From: Caldimonas tepidiphila
Lineage (GTDB): Bacteria; Pseudomonadota; Gammaproteobacteria; Burkholderiales; Burkholderiaceae_C
Length of the DNA: 64,000 bases
NCBI RefSeq assembly: GCF_003569765.1
Contig: NZ_QXMG01000031.1
Location: 1 to 64,000, forward strand
Direction of reading: 5' to 3'
The notes under the pieces are model-generated. The model worked only from the letters and a program-made list of their open reading frames with translations. It made no database searches and had not been told where the DNA came from. Positions 47,972 through 56,707 of this stretch are shown here, piece after piece (the stretch's first letter is position 1; each line of letters starts with the position of its first letter). The position numbers were made by a program, and so were the translations under genes.

Positions 47972-47987
47972 CTAGGGTTTTCCCTAG
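47972..47987. promoter_or_regulatory. perfect palindrome CTAGGG-TTTT-CCCTAG, probable operator
   Basis: Two perfect 6-bp arms around TTTT lie 16 bp upstream of the GNAT start and about 100 bp upstream of the rplM promoter. The symmetry and position suggest a dimeric regulator binding site for the GNAT-srkA unit. The regulator is not identifiable. Confidence 0.6.
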
Positions 47988-48084
47988 TGTAGTCGCATCG
48001 AGGCCGGGGCCGCCATGCCGGCCGTCAAGGCGGCACTGCGTCGGGCGACAAGTCCCTGTCCGATGCTGCGGTTCTCTTGCGGCC

Positions 48085-48113
48085 TTGTGGCGACAGGGCC
48101 GCGCTGCTACACT
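48085..48113 (+). promoter_or_regulatory. sigma-70 promoter for rplM-rpsI
   Basis: TTGTGG (48085-48090), a 17-bp spacer and TACACT (48108-48113). Transcription should start near 48120, about 180 nt ahead of rplM. Confidence 0.65.
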
Positions 48114-48119
48114 CGCCGG

Positions 48120-48298
48120 CTTTCCCGTTCCTGGCTCGGGAGAGATCGTGGCGTGCGGGGGGTTCTCCCCGGGCGCGACTTGCACGACAAACAAGGGCGG
48201 CGTTTGCGCTGCCCTGCCGTCACCTAAGAGGCCGCCCGATTCCAAGAAGCGGCGCCGACCGTGGCAGCACAGCCAGGCCAATCCAACTCGGAGCAGTT
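48120..48298 (+). promoter_or_regulatory. long 5' leader of the rplM-rpsI mRNA
   Basis: The 180-nt leader has no reading frame that looks real. It can fold locally, for example GGGGG-TTCT-CCCC near 48158-48170 and GGGCGGC (48196-48202) with GCTGCCC (48208-48214). Ribosomal protein L13 represses its own mRNA in E. coli, so such a leader is a plausible site for feedback here. This is inferred from position only. Confidence 0.35.
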
Positions 48299-48727
48299 AT
48301 GAAGACCTTCAGCGCCAAGCCGGCCGAAGTGAAGCACGAGTGGTTTGTGATTGACGCAACCGACAAGGTTCTCGGACGGGTCGCCAGCGAAGTGGCCCTC
48401 CGTCTGCGCGGCAAGCACAAGGCCATCTACACGCCTCACGTCGACACGGGTGATTTCATCGTCATCGTCAACGCAGACAAGATCCGCGTCACCGGCAACA
48501 AGGCCGAACAAAAGGTGTACTACCGCCACTCGGGCTTCCCCGGCGGCATCTACGGCACCAAGTTCAAGGACATGCAGGCCAAGCATCCCGGCCGCGCCAT
48601 CGAGAAGGCCGTCAAGGGCATGCTGCCCAAGGGTCCGCTCGGCTACGCGATGATCAAGAAGCTGAAGGTGTACGCCGGTGCGACGCACCCGCACACCGCG
48701 CAGCAGCCCAAAGCCCTCGAGATCTAA
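48299..48727 (+). CDS. rplM: 50S ribosomal protein L13
   Basis: A 142-residue protein of the large ribosomal subunit. It begins [20 protein letters not shown] and contains [40 protein letters not shown] and [20 protein letters not shown], the family signature. CGGAG seven bases before ATG 48299 is the ribosome-binding site. rpsI starts 9 bp after the stop, the universal rplM-rpsI pair. Codon use here (less G/C-biased third positions) differs slightly from neighbours, as expected for a highly expressed gene. Confidence 0.99.
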   Translation: MKTFSAKPAEVKHEWFVIDATDKVLGRVASEVALRLRGKHKAIYTPHVDTGDFIVIVNADKIRVTGNKAEQKVYYRHSGFPGGIYGTKFKDMQAKHPGRAIEKAVKGMLPKGPLGYAMIKKLKVYAGATHPHTAQQPKALEI

Positions 48728-48736
48728 GGAACGGCC

Positions 48737-49129
48737 ATGATCGGAAATTGGAACTACGGCACCGGCCGCCGCAAGTCTTCGGTGGCACGCGTCTTCATCA
48801 AGAAGGGCACCGGCCAGATCATCGTCAACGGCAAGCCCGTCGACGAGTACTTCGGCCGCCAGACCTCGATCATGATCGTGCGTCAGCCGCTGGCCCTGAC
48901 CGGCAACGTCGAAGCCTTCGACATCAAGGTCAACGTGCACGGTGGTGGCGAGTCCGGCCAGGCCGGCGCAGTCCGCCACGGCGTGACCCGCGCGCTGATC
49001 GACTACGACGCGACGCTGAAGTCGGCACTGAGCCAGGCAGGCTTCGTGACCCGCGACGCCCGCGAAGTCGAGCGCAAGAAGGTCGGCCTGCACGGCGCCC
49101 GCCGCCGCAAGCAGTTCAGCAAGCGCTGA
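48737..49129 (+). CDS. rpsI: 30S ribosomal protein S9
   Basis: A 130-residue small-subunit protein whose C-terminal tail reaches the P-site tRNA. It begins [20 protein letters not shown] and contains [37 protein letters not shown] and the basic end [10 protein letters not shown], with the terminal KR typical of the family. AAGGAA six to eleven bases ahead of the ATG is the ribosome-binding site. A terminator follows. Confidence 0.99.
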   Translation: MIGNWNYGTGRRKSSVARVFIKKGTGQIIVNGKPVDEYFGRQTSIMIVRQPLALTGNVEAFDIKVNVHGGGESGQAGAVRHGVTRALIDYDATLKSALSQAGFVTRDAREVERKKVGLHGARRRKQFSKR

Positions 49130-49170
49130 TCGACCCCCGGGCAGGCCCTTTCCCGGACCTGCTTCGCCAG

Positions 49171-49198
49171 CAAGGCCGCCTTCGGGCGGCCTTTGTCT
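49171..49198 (+). terminator. intrinsic terminator after rpsI
   Basis: AAGGCCGCC (49172-49180), loop TTCG, GGCGGCCTT (49185-49193), then TGTCTT. The T-rich end (TTGTCT, 49193-49198) may double as a -35 for argC. Confidence 0.9.
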
Positions 49199-49213
49199 TG
49201 GCGTGCCTGCTTC

Positions 49214-49219
49214 TACAAT
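49214..49219 (+). promoter_or_regulatory. candidate -10 element for argC
   Basis: TACAAT lies 69 bp before the argC ATG. TTGTCT at 49193-49198, 15 bp upstream, could serve as -35 and overlaps the rpsI terminator. Confidence 0.5.
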
Positions 49220-49288
49220 CAACTATTTCCCATTCCGGAACCGGCGCCGCCCTCGCGGGCATGCCGGTTCGCCGTCTCGGAGAACGTC

Positions 49289-50341
49289 ATGATCAAGGTC
49301 GGTATCGTCGGTGGCACGGGCTACACCGGGGTCGAGCTGCTGCGTCTGCTGTCGCAGCACCCGGACGTGCAGTTGCAGGCCATCACCTCGCGCAAGGAAG
49401 CCGGCATGCCGGTGGCTGACATGTACCCCAGCCTGCGCGGGCGCGTCGCGCTGAAGTTCGTCACGCCCGACGAGGCGCGTCTCGCGGACTGCGACGCGGT
49501 GTTCTTCGCCACGCCGCACGGCGTCGCGATGGCGCAGGCGCGCGAGCTGCTCGCCGCCGGGGTCAAGATCATCGACCTCGCCGCCGACTTCCGGCTGCAG
49601 GACACCGCGCAGTTCGAGAAGTGGTACGGCATGGCGCACGCCTGCCCCGAGCTGCTGCCCGAGGCCGCCTACGGCCTGCCCGAGCTCAACCGCGAGGCGA
49701 TCCGCAAGGCGCGCATCATCGGCAACCCCGGCTGCTACCCGACCACGGTGCAGCTCGGCTTCGCGCCGCTGCTCAAGCAGCCCGGCCTCGTCGATGCCGC
49801 GCACCTGATCGCCAACTGCGTCTCGGGCGTGTCCGGCGCCGGCCGCAAGGCCGAGGTGCACACGCTGTTCTCCGAGGCGAGCGACACCTACAAGGCCTAT
49901 GGCGTCAAGGGCCACCGCCACGGCCCCGAGATCAACGAGCAGCTGCGCCGCGTCGCCGGCACCGCCGCGGACGATGCGGGCATCTCCTGCCTGTTCGTGC
50001 CGCACCTCGCGCCGATGATCCGCGGCATGCACTCGACGCTCTACGCGCCGCTCACCGCCGCCGGCCAGGCGGCGGACCTGCAGGCGCTGTTCGAGGGCTT
50101 CTACCGCGACGAGCCCTTCGTCGACGTGCTGCCCCCCGGCTCGGCGCCGGAGACGCGCTCGGTGCGCGCCTCCAACATGGTGCGCATCGCGGTGCACAAG
50201 CCGACGCCCGACCTCGCGATGGTGCTGGTGGTGCAGGACAACCTGACCAAGGGCGCCTCGGGCCAGGCGGTGCAGTGCATGAACCTGATGTTTGGCCTGC
50301 CCGAGACCACCGGCCTGATGCAGATGCCCGTGCTGCCCTGA
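49289..50341 (+). CDS. argC: N-acetyl-gamma-glutamyl-phosphate reductase
   Basis: The third enzyme of arginine synthesis reduces N-acetylglutamyl phosphate with NADPH. The 350 residues begin [20 protein letters not shown], a dinucleotide-binding GxGxxG pattern, and contain [32 protein letters not shown], the catalytic cysteine in IGNPGCYPT, and [14 protein letters not shown] 49289 with GGAGAA just ahead fits the family start. The in-frame upstream extension to 49193 overlaps the terminator and is rejected. Confidence 0.97.
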   Translation: MIKVGIVGGTGYTGVELLRLLSQHPDVQLQAITSRKEAGMPVADMYPSLRGRVALKFVTPDEARLADCDAVFFATPHGVAMAQARELLAAGVKIIDLAADFRLQDTAQFEKWYGMAHACPELLPEAAYGLPELNREAIRKARIIGNPGCYPTTVQLGFAPLLKQPGLVDAAHLIANCVSGVSGAGRKAEVHTLFSEASDTYKAYGVKGHRHGPEINEQLRRVAGTAADDAGISCLFVPHLAPMIRGMHSTLYAPLTAAGQAADLQALFEGFYRDEPFVDVLPPGSAPETRSVRASNMVRIAVHKPTPDLAMVLVVQDNLTKGASGQAVQCMNLMFGLPETTGLMQMPVLP

Positions 50342-50363
50342 GCGGCGCGACGGACCGCCCGCC

Positions 50364-51089
50364 GTGCGCTGGAAGCTGCTGCGCCGCCGCCTGTCGATCA
50401 GCGCGCCGCGCATGATCGTGCGCCGGCAGCTGCCCTGGCCGCTGCGCTGGGCGGCGCTGGCCCTGATGCTCGGCTTCTCCGCGGCGCTGGCGCTGTGGGC
50501 CTTCGAGTTCGGGCGCGGCATCGCCGGGCTGGACCGCGGCGCCCGAGCCCAGCTCGCCGAGCTCGAGCAGCTGCGCGCGACGGTGGCCGAGCTGCGCGCC
50601 GAGCGCGAGCGCGCGCAGTCGATCGCCAACACCGCCGACAGCCTGCTGAAGGCCGAGCGGGTGGCGCAGGAGCGGCTCGCGGCGCAGGTGCGCGAGCTCG
50701 AAGGCCAGAACCAGTCGCTGCGCAGCGACCTCGCCTTCTTCGAGCAGCTGATGCCGGCAGGCGCCGCGGGCGGTGGCGCGCTGGCGGTGCGGCAGATCGA
50801 GGCGCGCGTCGTCGCCCCGGGGCAGCTGCAGTACCGGCTGCTGATGATGCAGAGCGGGCGCGCGCCGGCCGAGTTCAGCGGGCGCTACGAGCTCAGCCTC
50901 GCGGGGCAGCTCGACGGCAAGCCCTGGAGCTTCGCGATGCCCGGCGGCGCGCAGCTTCTTCAGGTCAAGCAGTACCGCCGCGTCGAAGGGACGTTCGAGT
51001 ACCCCTCCCGCGCCGTGGTCAAATCCGTGCAGGTCCGGGTCACCGATCCGGCCGGGGCGGTGCGCGCCACGCAGACGCAGCGCCTGTGA
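50364..51089 (+). CDS. membrane-anchored coiled-coil protein, DUF6776-like
   Basis: A 241-residue protein with one N-terminal transmembrane helix (PLRWAALALMLGFSAALALW), a coiled coil at about 65-125 (QLAELEQLRATVAELRAERE, then a second heptad stretch) and a C-terminal beta-rich domain with QYRLLMMQSGRAPAEFSGRY and SVQVRVTDPAGAVRATQ. I believe this is the DUF6776 family, commonly found before the bactofilin and erpA genes in Burkholderiales. The GTG start at 50364 is the only good choice. It probably forms an operon with the bactofilin gene. Confidence 0.75.
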   Translation: MRWKLLRRRLSISAPRMIVRRQLPWPLRWAALALMLGFSAALALWAFEFGRGIAGLDRGARAQLAELEQLRATVAELRAERERAQSIANTADSLLKAERVAQERLAAQVRELEGQNQSLRSDLAFFEQLMPAGAAGGGALAVRQIEARVVAPGQLQYRLLMMQSGRAPAEFSGRYELSLAGQLDGKPWSFAMPGGAQLLQVKQYRRVEGTFEYPSRAVVKSVQVRVTDPAGAVRATQTQRL

Positions 51090-51137
51090 GCGGCGGGGAC
51101 CACCCCGCCCGGTGTCGTCGTTGAAGGAGAAGAAAGC

Positions 51138-51533
51138 ATGTTCGGCAAGAAGAAGCAGCCCCCGATCCGCAGCCTGATCGGAGAAGGCACCCGCATCGAG
51201 GGCACGCTCGCGTTCGGCGAGGGCCTGCGCATCGACGGCGAGGTGGTCGGCGACGTCGTCGCGTCGGGGGAGGGCCCGAACGTGCTCGTGATCAGCGAGA
51301 AAGCCACCGTGCGCGGCAAGGTCAAGGCCGGGCATGTCATCATCAACGGCAACGTGATCGGGCCGGTCCATTCCGACGAGTTGCTGGAGATCCAGCCCAA
51401 GGCGCGCATCGTTGGCGACGTGAGCTATCAGGCGCTGGAGATGCACCAGGGCGCCACGATCCAGGGCGAGTTGCTGCCCTTGAGGGCCGAGGAGCGGCCC
51501 GCGCTCACCCTGGCTGCGACGAAGGCGGCCTGA
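51138..51533 (+). CDS. bactofilin (polymer-forming cytoskeletal protein)
   Basis: A 131-residue bactofilin. After a short basic tail ([18 protein letters not shown]) comes the beta-helical DUF583 domain with short repeats such as [40 protein letters not shown] and [20 protein letters not shown]. These proteins polymerise without nucleotides and organise cell shape, stalks or polar structures. GAAGGAGAAGAAAGC before the ATG is a strong ribosome-binding site. Confidence 0.95.
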   Translation: MFGKKKQPPIRSLIGEGTRIEGTLAFGEGLRIDGEVVGDVVASGEGPNVLVISEKATVRGKVKAGHVIINGNVIGPVHSDELLEIQPKARIVGDVSYQALEMHQGATIQGELLPLRAEERPALTLAATKAA

Positions 51534-51615
51534 GCCCTTCGCCTCGATCAGGAAACCCGCTTCAATCTTTGTTCAGTATCGTGCTGGATGGCCCCAGCCC
51601 CGAAGGAGTGACCCC

Positions 51616-51981
51616 ATGAATGCAGTCGCGGAATCCATCCAGACCGAGATGCCCGCCCCGATCGTCTTCACCGACAGCGCCGCCAACAAGGTGAGCGAGC
51701 TGGTCGCCGAGGAAGGCAACCCCGAGCTGAAGCTGCGCGTGTTCGTGCAGGGCGGCGGCTGCTCCGGCTTCCAGTACGGCTTCACGTTCGACGAGATCGT
51801 CAACGAGGACGACACGCAGATGACGAAGAACGGCGTCACGCTGCTGATCGACGCGATGAGCCTGCAGTACCTCGTCGGCGCCGAGATCGACTACAAGGAA
51901 GACCTTGAGGGCGCGCAGTTCGTGATCAAGAACCCGAACGCGACCACCACCTGCGGCTGCGGCTCGAGCTTCTCGGTCTGA
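51616..51981 (+). CDS. erpA: iron-sulfur cluster insertion protein ErpA
   Basis: An A-type Fe-S carrier of 121 residues that delivers clusters to apoproteins, for example the isoprenoid enzymes in E. coli. It has [20 protein letters not shown], the first cysteine in [18 protein letters not shown] and the C-terminal pair in [11 protein letters not shown], the three conserved cysteines of the family. AAGGAG before ATG 51616 is a good ribosome-binding site. A terminator follows; anmK is convergent. Confidence 0.96.
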   Translation: MNAVAESIQTEMPAPIVFTDSAANKVSELVAEEGNPELKLRVFVQGGGCSGFQYGFTFDEIVNEDDTQMTKNGVTLLIDAMSLQYLVGAEIDYKEDLEGAQFVIKNPNATTTCGCGSSFSV

Positions 51982-52015
51982 GTCCCCGCGCGGCATGCCG
52001 TGCCGCACGAAAGCG

Positions 52016-52040
52016 AAGCCGCCTGCGGGCGGCTTTTTTC
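52016..52040 (+). terminator. intrinsic terminator after erpA
   Basis: AAGCCGCC (52016-52023), loop TGCG, GGCGGCTT (52028-52035), followed by more T's. The same AAGCCGCC stem is reused after htpG and near dtd. Confidence 0.92.
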
Positions 52041-52066
52041 ATACCTGGGCGGGGAGCGCCCGCTGC

Positions 52067-53200
52067 TCAGCGCGGATAGAGCGCGCCGAGCACGCGCGCG
52101 CCGCGCGCACCGGTGACGTCCGGGCGGCCGGCCGGGCGGCGCAGCAGCAGTTCGCGCGCGAGCCAGGCGAAGGCGGCCGCCTCGACCTGCAGCGGCGGCA
52201 GCCCGCGCGTGTCAGAAGCGAGCACCGGCGTGCCGGGCAGCGCCGCGGCGAGGCGGCGCATCAGGTGGCCGTTGAGCGCGCCGCCGCCGCAGACGATCAG
52301 CTCGGCGCTGTCGGGCGCGTGGCGCCGCAGTTCCGCCGCGCAGCAGCGGGCGGTCAGCTCGGCGAGCGTGGCCTGCACGTCTTCAGGTGCCGTCCCCTCG
52401 AAGCCGGACAGGTGCTCAGAGAGCCACTGCGCATGGAAGCGGTCGCGCCCGGTGCTCTTGGGCGGCGGCAGCGCGAAGTAGGGGTCGGCCAGCAGCGCGT
52501 CCAGCAGCCGCGGGACCACCCGGCCGCTGGCGGCCCAGGCGCCGTCCGCGTCGTAGGGGCGGCCGAGGTGCAGCGCGCACCAGTGGTCCATCAGCGCGTT
52601 GCCGGGGCCGCAGTCGAAGCCGCGCAAGGCCTGCCCGGCGTCGCCGGCGGCCGGCAGCAGCGTCAGGTTGCTGATGCCGCCGATGTTCAGCACGCCGACC
52701 GGCGCGTCCGGCCGGGCGAAGACGGCCTGGTGAAAGGCCGGCACCAGCGGTGCGCCCTGGCCGCCGGCGGCGACGTCGCGGCTGCGGAAGTCGGCCGCCA
52801 CGTCGATGCCGCTGAGCTCGGCCAGCAGCGCCGGCGCGTCGAGCTGCAGCGTGTAGCCGCAGCCGTCGAACTCCTGCGGGCGGTGCCGCACCGTCTGCCC
52901 GTGCGAGCCGATCGCGCGCACCTCGGTGGCTGCGACGCCGCTGCGCTCGAGCAAGGCGGCGACCGTGCGGGCGCCGATGCGGGCGAGCCGGTTCGCGGCC
53001 AGTGCCGCGCGGTGCAGCTCGCCGCCCTGGTCCGCGGCGGCGCCGGGCGTGTTCAGCGCCAGCAGCTCGGCACGGAAGCCGGCATCGAAGGGCTCGTAGG
53101 CGTGCGCGAGCACCCGGGGCGCGGCCTCCAGGTCAAGCAGCACCGCGTCGACGCCGTCGAGCGAGGTGCCGGACATCAGGCCGATGTAGAACTCGTGCAT
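52067..53200 (-). CDS. anmK: anhydro-N-acetylmuramic acid kinase
   Basis: AnmK phosphorylates and opens 1,6-anhydro-N-acetylmuramic acid to MurNAc 6-phosphate in peptidoglycan recycling. The 377 residues begin MHEFYIGLMSGTSLDGVDAV and show AIGSHGQTVRHRP, APLVPAFHQAVFA, VLNIGGISNLTLLP, FDCGPGNALMDHW and ELIVCGGGALNGHLMRRL. It is encoded after the M23 peptidase gene on the same strand, another peptidoglycan function, and a terminator separates the two. Confidence 0.96.
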   Translation of the reverse strand: MHEFYIGLMSGTSLDGVDAVLLDLEAAPRVLAHAYEPFDAGFRAELLALNTPGAAADQGGELHRAALAANRLARIGARTVAALLERSGVAATEVRAIGSHGQTVRHRPQEFDGCGYTLQLDAPALLAELSGIDVAADFRSRDVAAGGQGAPLVPAFHQAVFARPDAPVGVLNIGGISNLTLLPAAGDAGQALRGFDCGPGNALMDHWCALHLGRPYDADGAWAASGRVVPRLLDALLADPYFALPPPKSTGRDRFHAQWLSEHLSGFEGTAPEDVQATLAELTARCCAAELRRHAPDSAELIVCGGGALNGHLMRRLAAALPGTPVLASDTRGLPPLQVEAAAFAWLARELLLRRPAGRPDVTGARGARVLGALYPR

Positions 53201-53232
53201 CGCGAGGCTCCCGAAGAGGCGACGGGGGGCAT

Positions 53233-53272
53233 GAAAAAGCCCGCCCGGCGCGTCGCGCTGCGGGGCGGGCGG
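53233..53272 (-). terminator. intrinsic terminator after the M23 peptidase gene
   Basis: Read on the - strand, GCCCGCCC (53270-53263) pairs with GGGCGGGC (53246-53239), followed by five T's (53238-53234). It lies between the peptidase gene and anmK. Confidence 0.87.
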
Positions 53273-53304
53273 GTGGCTGGCCGCAAAGGCGGCCGGGCGC
53301 CGGC

Positions 53305-54702
53305 TTACTCGGCGCTCGCGAGCAGCTGCGCGTTGGCGACCGCGAGCTGCGTGCGCATCGCGCGGGTGTGGGTGGCGAAACGCTCGCGCGCCGCCGGGGA
53401 GATCGTCAGCGCTTCCGAGGCGCGCGCGATCTTCAGCGGGTCCACGTGCGCGCCCTTCTCGCGGAACTCGAAGTGCAGGTGCGGGCCGGTGGCCCAGCCG
53501 GTGGCGCCCACCGCGCCGATCAGCTGGCCCTGGCTGACGCGCTCGCCGCGGCGCACGTCGATGCGGCTCAGGTGCGCGTAGACGGTGACGCGGTCGCCCG
53601 AGTGGCGCACGTGCACCACGTTGCCGTAGCCGCCCTGCACGCCGGCGAAGTCGACCACGCCGTCACCCACCACCCGCACCGGCGTGCCGGTCGGCGCGCC
53701 GTAGTCCACGCCGAGGTGCGCGCGCCAGGTCTTGTGGATCGGGTGGAAGCGCATCGCGAAGCCCGAGGTCACGCGCGAGAACTCCATCGGCGACGCCAGG
53801 AAGGCGCGGCGCATGCTCTCGCCCTTGAAGTCGAAGTAGGCGCCCTTGCCGCCCGGCTCCTGGAACCACACCGCCTCGAAGGTCTTGCCGGCATTGGTGA
53901 ACTCGGCGGCGAGCACGCGCCCCACGGACTGGTTCCACAGCACCGGCTCGCCGTCGGCCTCGAGCGCCTCGTAGAGCAGCGTGAAGGTGTCGCCGCGGCG
54001 CAGGTCGCGGCGGAAGTCGATCTCGTTGGAGAAGATCTCCGCCATCTGCGTCGCCACCGTGTCGGGCAGGCGCGCCTCGTCGGTGGCGGCGAAGAGCGAG
54101 CTGCGAATCGTGCCGCCGCCCAGGCGCACGCGGGCGTTGAGCGGCGCCTGCTCGCTGCGCGCGCGCAGGCTGTCCCCGTCGCGCGCGATCGTCAGGCGCG
54201 TGAAGTGGGTCGAGAACTGCTGGTCGCTCGCCGCCGGGTAGCGCGCGATCAGCTCGAGCAGCTCGCCTGACGGCCCGGTGCGCGCCTGCACCATCTTGCC
54301 CGGGCGGCCGGCCAGCACCTGGCGGGCGAGCGGGTCCTGGCGCAGGAAGGCGGCGGCACGGGCATCGACCACGCCGAGCCGGCTCAGCAGGCTGTCGGCC
54401 GTGTCGCTGCTGCGAGTGACATCGTTGCGGGTGAGCTGATAGCCGTGCTCGATCAGCGCCTCGATCTGGGGGTCGAGGGGCAGCGGCGTGACAGCCTCGG
54501 CGATCAGGCGCTGCGGCAGGTCGGCGGCGTCGGGCGCGAGCGGCGCCACGCCGAAGGCGGTGACGCCGGTGCCGAGCAGCACGGTCATCACAGCAGCGGC
54601 GATGCGTCGCGGATGGCGATGAGCCCAGTGCTGCGTGCGCGCGACGGTTTCGAGGAAGCCGCGCTTCAGAGACTCGATCGGTTTCAAGGACGCTCCGGGC
54701 AT
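53305..54702 (-). CDS. M23 family metallopeptidase (LytM domain, murein hydrolase)
   Basis: A membrane-anchored or exported protein of about 465 residues. A hydrophobic segment (RRIAAAVMTVLLGTGVTAFG) lies near residues 33-52. The central part resembles the LysM/OapA-like region of MepM proteins (YQLTRNDVTRSSDTADSLL). The LytM domain near the end has the zinc residues in FHPIHKTWRAHLGVDYGAPT (H-x-x-x-D) and TGPHLHFEFREKG (HxH), so it should be an active endopeptidase. The start is uncertain: ATG 54702, an upstream GTG at 54720, or TTG 54687, which has GGAG just ahead. tyrS is divergent. Confidence 0.92.
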   Translation of the reverse strand: MPGASLKPIESLKRGFLETVARTQHWAHRHPRRIAAAVMTVLLGTGVTAFGVAPLAPDAADLPQRLIAEAVTPLPLDPQIEALIEHGYQLTRNDVTRSSDTADSLLSRLGVVDARAAAFLRQDPLARQVLAGRPGKMVQARTGPSGELLELIARYPAASDQQFSTHFTRLTIARDGDSLRARSEQAPLNARVRLGGGTIRSSLFAATDEARLPDTVATQMAEIFSNEIDFRRDLRRGDTFTLLYEALEADGEPVLWNQSVGRVLAAEFTNAGKTFEAVWFQEPGGKGAYFDFKGESMRRAFLASPMEFSRVTSGFAMRFHPIHKTWRAHLGVDYGAPTGTPVRVVGDGVVDFAGVQGGYGNVVHVRHSGDRVTVYAHLSRIDVRRGERVSQGQLIGAVGATGWATGPHLHFEFREKGAHVDPLKIARASEALTISPAARERFATHTRAMRTQLAVANAQLLASAE

Positions 54703-54809
54703 ACGGGAGCTGCTTGCCACAATGTGTGCCCGAAAGCTGTAACAAGCGCTCGAGAAATTGGTACTGAGCCTTGGGTCCGCGACGCGGCGGTGCGCAGAAG
54801 GCTCTCCAC

Positions 54810-54815
54810 TAGAAT
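54810..54815 (+). promoter_or_regulatory. candidate -10 element for tyrS
   Basis: TAGAAT lies 86 bp before the tyrS ATG in the divergent gap. The leader shows no T-box, which is expected outside Firmicutes. Confidence 0.4.
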
Positions 54816-54901
54816 CAAGGGTTCCCCGAGGTTACGGACTTACCCTGACGGCGGGGCAGTATAGCAATCGGCCTTGGCCCCCTCCAACGGAAAAATCCCC
54901 C

Positions 54902-56173
54902 ATGTTTCAATCCGCAGCACCGGTTTCTCCTTCGGCTCCCGCGCCCGGGGGCGACGGGCACCGGTATCCGGTGACCGATGCGGTCCGCGCGGCGCTGGCG
55001 ATCTCGCAGCGCGGCTGCGACGAATTGCTCCCGGCGGACGACTGGACTGCCAAGCTCGCTCGCTCGGAAGCAAGCGGTGTGCCGCTGCGCATCAAGCTCG
55101 GGCTGGACCCGACCGCGCCCGACATCCACCTCGGCCACACCGTCGTGCTCAACAAGATGCGCCAGCTGCAGGACCTGGGGCACACGGTGATCTTCCTGAT
55201 CGGCGACTTCACGTCGATGATCGGCGACCCGTCCGGGCGCAACACCACTCGCCCGCCGCTGACGCCCGAGCAGATCAAGGCCAATGCCGAGACCTACTAC
55301 AAGCAGGCGAGCCTGGTGCTCGACCCGGCGAAGACCGAGATCCGCTACAACTCCGAGTGGTGCGACGCGCTCGGCGCGCGCGGCATGATCCAGCTCGCCT
55401 CGCGCTACACGGTGGCGCGCATGATGGAGCGCAACGACTTCCACGAGCGCTTCAAGGCCGGGACGTCCATCAGCGTGCACGAGTTCCTCTACCCGCTGAT
55501 GCAGGGCTACGACTCGGTGGCGCTCAGGAGCGACCTCGAGCTCGGCGGCACCGACCAGAAGTTCAACCTGCTGATGGGCCGCCACCTGCAGCAGGAATAC
55601 GGCCAGGAGCCGCAGTGCGTCCTGACGATGCCGCTGCTGGAAGGCCTGGACGGCGTCGAGAAGATGTCCAAGAGCAAGGGCAACTACGTCGGCATCTCCG
55701 AGGCCCCGAACGACATGTTCGGCAAGATCATGAGCATCAGCGACACGCTGATGTGGCGCTGGTTCGAGCTGCTGAGCTTCCGCTCGATGGACGAGATCGG
55801 CAGGCTCAAGGCCGAATGCGAGGCCGGGCGCAACCCGCGCGACGCGAAGGTCATGCTCGCGCAGGAGATCGTCACGCGCTTCCACTCGGCGCGCGCCGCC
55901 GACGAGGCGCTCGCCGACTTCACCAACCGCGCCAAGGGCGGCATTCCGGACGACATCCCCGAGCTCAGCCTCGCCGGCGCGCCGCTCGGCATCGGCGCGC
56001 TGCTGAAGCAGGCGGGGCTCGTGCCCTCGTCGAGCGAGGCGATGCGCATGATCGAGCAGGGCGGCGTGAAGATCGACGGCGCGACCGTCAGCGACAAGGG
56101 CCTGAAAGTCGAGGCCGGCACCTTCGTGGTGCAGGTCGGCAAGCGCAAGTTCGCGCGCGTCACGCTGGCCTGA
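54902..56173 (+). CDS. tyrS: tyrosyl-tRNA synthetase
   Basis: The enzyme charges tRNA-Tyr. The 423 residues contain the class I signatures HLGH in [14 protein letters not shown] and KMSKS in [33 protein letters not shown], and a C-terminal S4 RNA-binding domain ([18 protein letters not shown]). The KMSKS form and long spacing place it in the TyrRZ-like group (TyrZ type) found in many proteobacteria. ATG 54902 is chosen; the open frame upstream to 54758 has no family match. Confidence 0.96.
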   Translation: MFQSAAPVSPSAPAPGGDGHRYPVTDAVRAALAISQRGCDELLPADDWTAKLARSEASGVPLRIKLGLDPTAPDIHLGHTVVLNKMRQLQDLGHTVIFLIGDFTSMIGDPSGRNTTRPPLTPEQIKANAETYYKQASLVLDPAKTEIRYNSEWCDALGARGMIQLASRYTVARMMERNDFHERFKAGTSISVHEFLYPLMQGYDSVALRSDLELGGTDQKFNLLMGRHLQQEYGQEPQCVLTMPLLEGLDGVEKMSKSKGNYVGISEAPNDMFGKIMSISDTLMWRWFELLSFRSMDEIGRLKAECEAGRNPRDAKVMLAQEIVTRFHSARAADEALADFTNRAKGGIPDDIPELSLAGAPLGIGALLKQAGLVPSSSEAMRMIEQGGVKIDGATVSDKGLKVEAGTFVVQVGKRKFARVTLA

Positions 56174-56269
56174 GCGGCGCCGCACGTCCGGCATGCGCGG
56201 TCCAGCTGCAAGGCCGCCTCCGCGCCGGGGGCGGCCCGGTCTCCGGGACGCGAGGGCAGGAGGATGGGC

Positions 56270-56635
56270 ATGATGGGACGCAGGGCAATCCTGGCGGCGA
56301 GCCTGCTGATCGCGGCCTCGCTGGCATCCGCGCACCCCGAGGGCGCCGAGGCGCGGCGCGTCGAGCGGCTGATCGACGCGGTGGCGGCGCAGCGCGAGCT
56401 GCGCTTCGTGCGCAACGGCCGCGCCTACGAGCCGGCCGAGGCCGCCCGCTTCCTGCGCGAGAAGCTGCGCGCGCGCGGCGAGGCGGTGCGCAGCGCCGAG
56501 GACTTCATCGAGCAGGTCGCCTCGCGCTCGTCCACGTCGGGACGGAACTACACGGTGCGCCATGCCGACGGCCGCGAGACGCCGGCGGCCGAGTTCCTGC
56601 GGGCCGAGCTGGCACGCATCGACGCGGCGCGCTGA
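56270..56635 (+). CDS. exported DUF5329 family protein
   Basis: A 121-residue periplasmic protein. A signal peptide ([20 protein letters not shown]) precedes the DUF5329 pattern [53 protein letters not shown] and [14 protein letters not shown]. The family, which includes E. coli YfeK, is uncharacterised. ATG 56270 is chosen because AGGAGG (56258-56263) lies six bases ahead; ATG 56264 directly abuts that site. Confidence 0.82.
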   Translation: MMGRRAILAASLLIAASLASAHPEGAEARRVERLIDAVAAQRELRFVRNGRAYEPAEAARFLREKLRARGEAVRSAEDFIEQVASRSSTSGRNYTVRHADGRETPAAEFLRAELARIDAAR

Positions 56636-56695
56636 TCCCCTCCCTCGTTCGCGCGAGCGGCCCCGCGCGGGCCTGCAAGTCGCCGCGGGCGGCGC

Positions 56696-56701
56696 CACAA
56701 T
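56696..56701 (+). promoter_or_regulatory. -10-like element 6 bp before the CDF transporter start
   Basis: CACAAT, then CCGCGC, then the ATG at 56708. The expected transcription start coincides with the start codon. Confidence 0.4.
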
Positions 56702-56707
56702 CCGCGC

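Noticed and set aside
56212-56236. GGCCGCC/GGCGGCC hairpin after tyrS as a terminator
   Set aside because: The stem is followed by CGGTCTCC, not a T-tract, and an 11-nt loop makes it weak.
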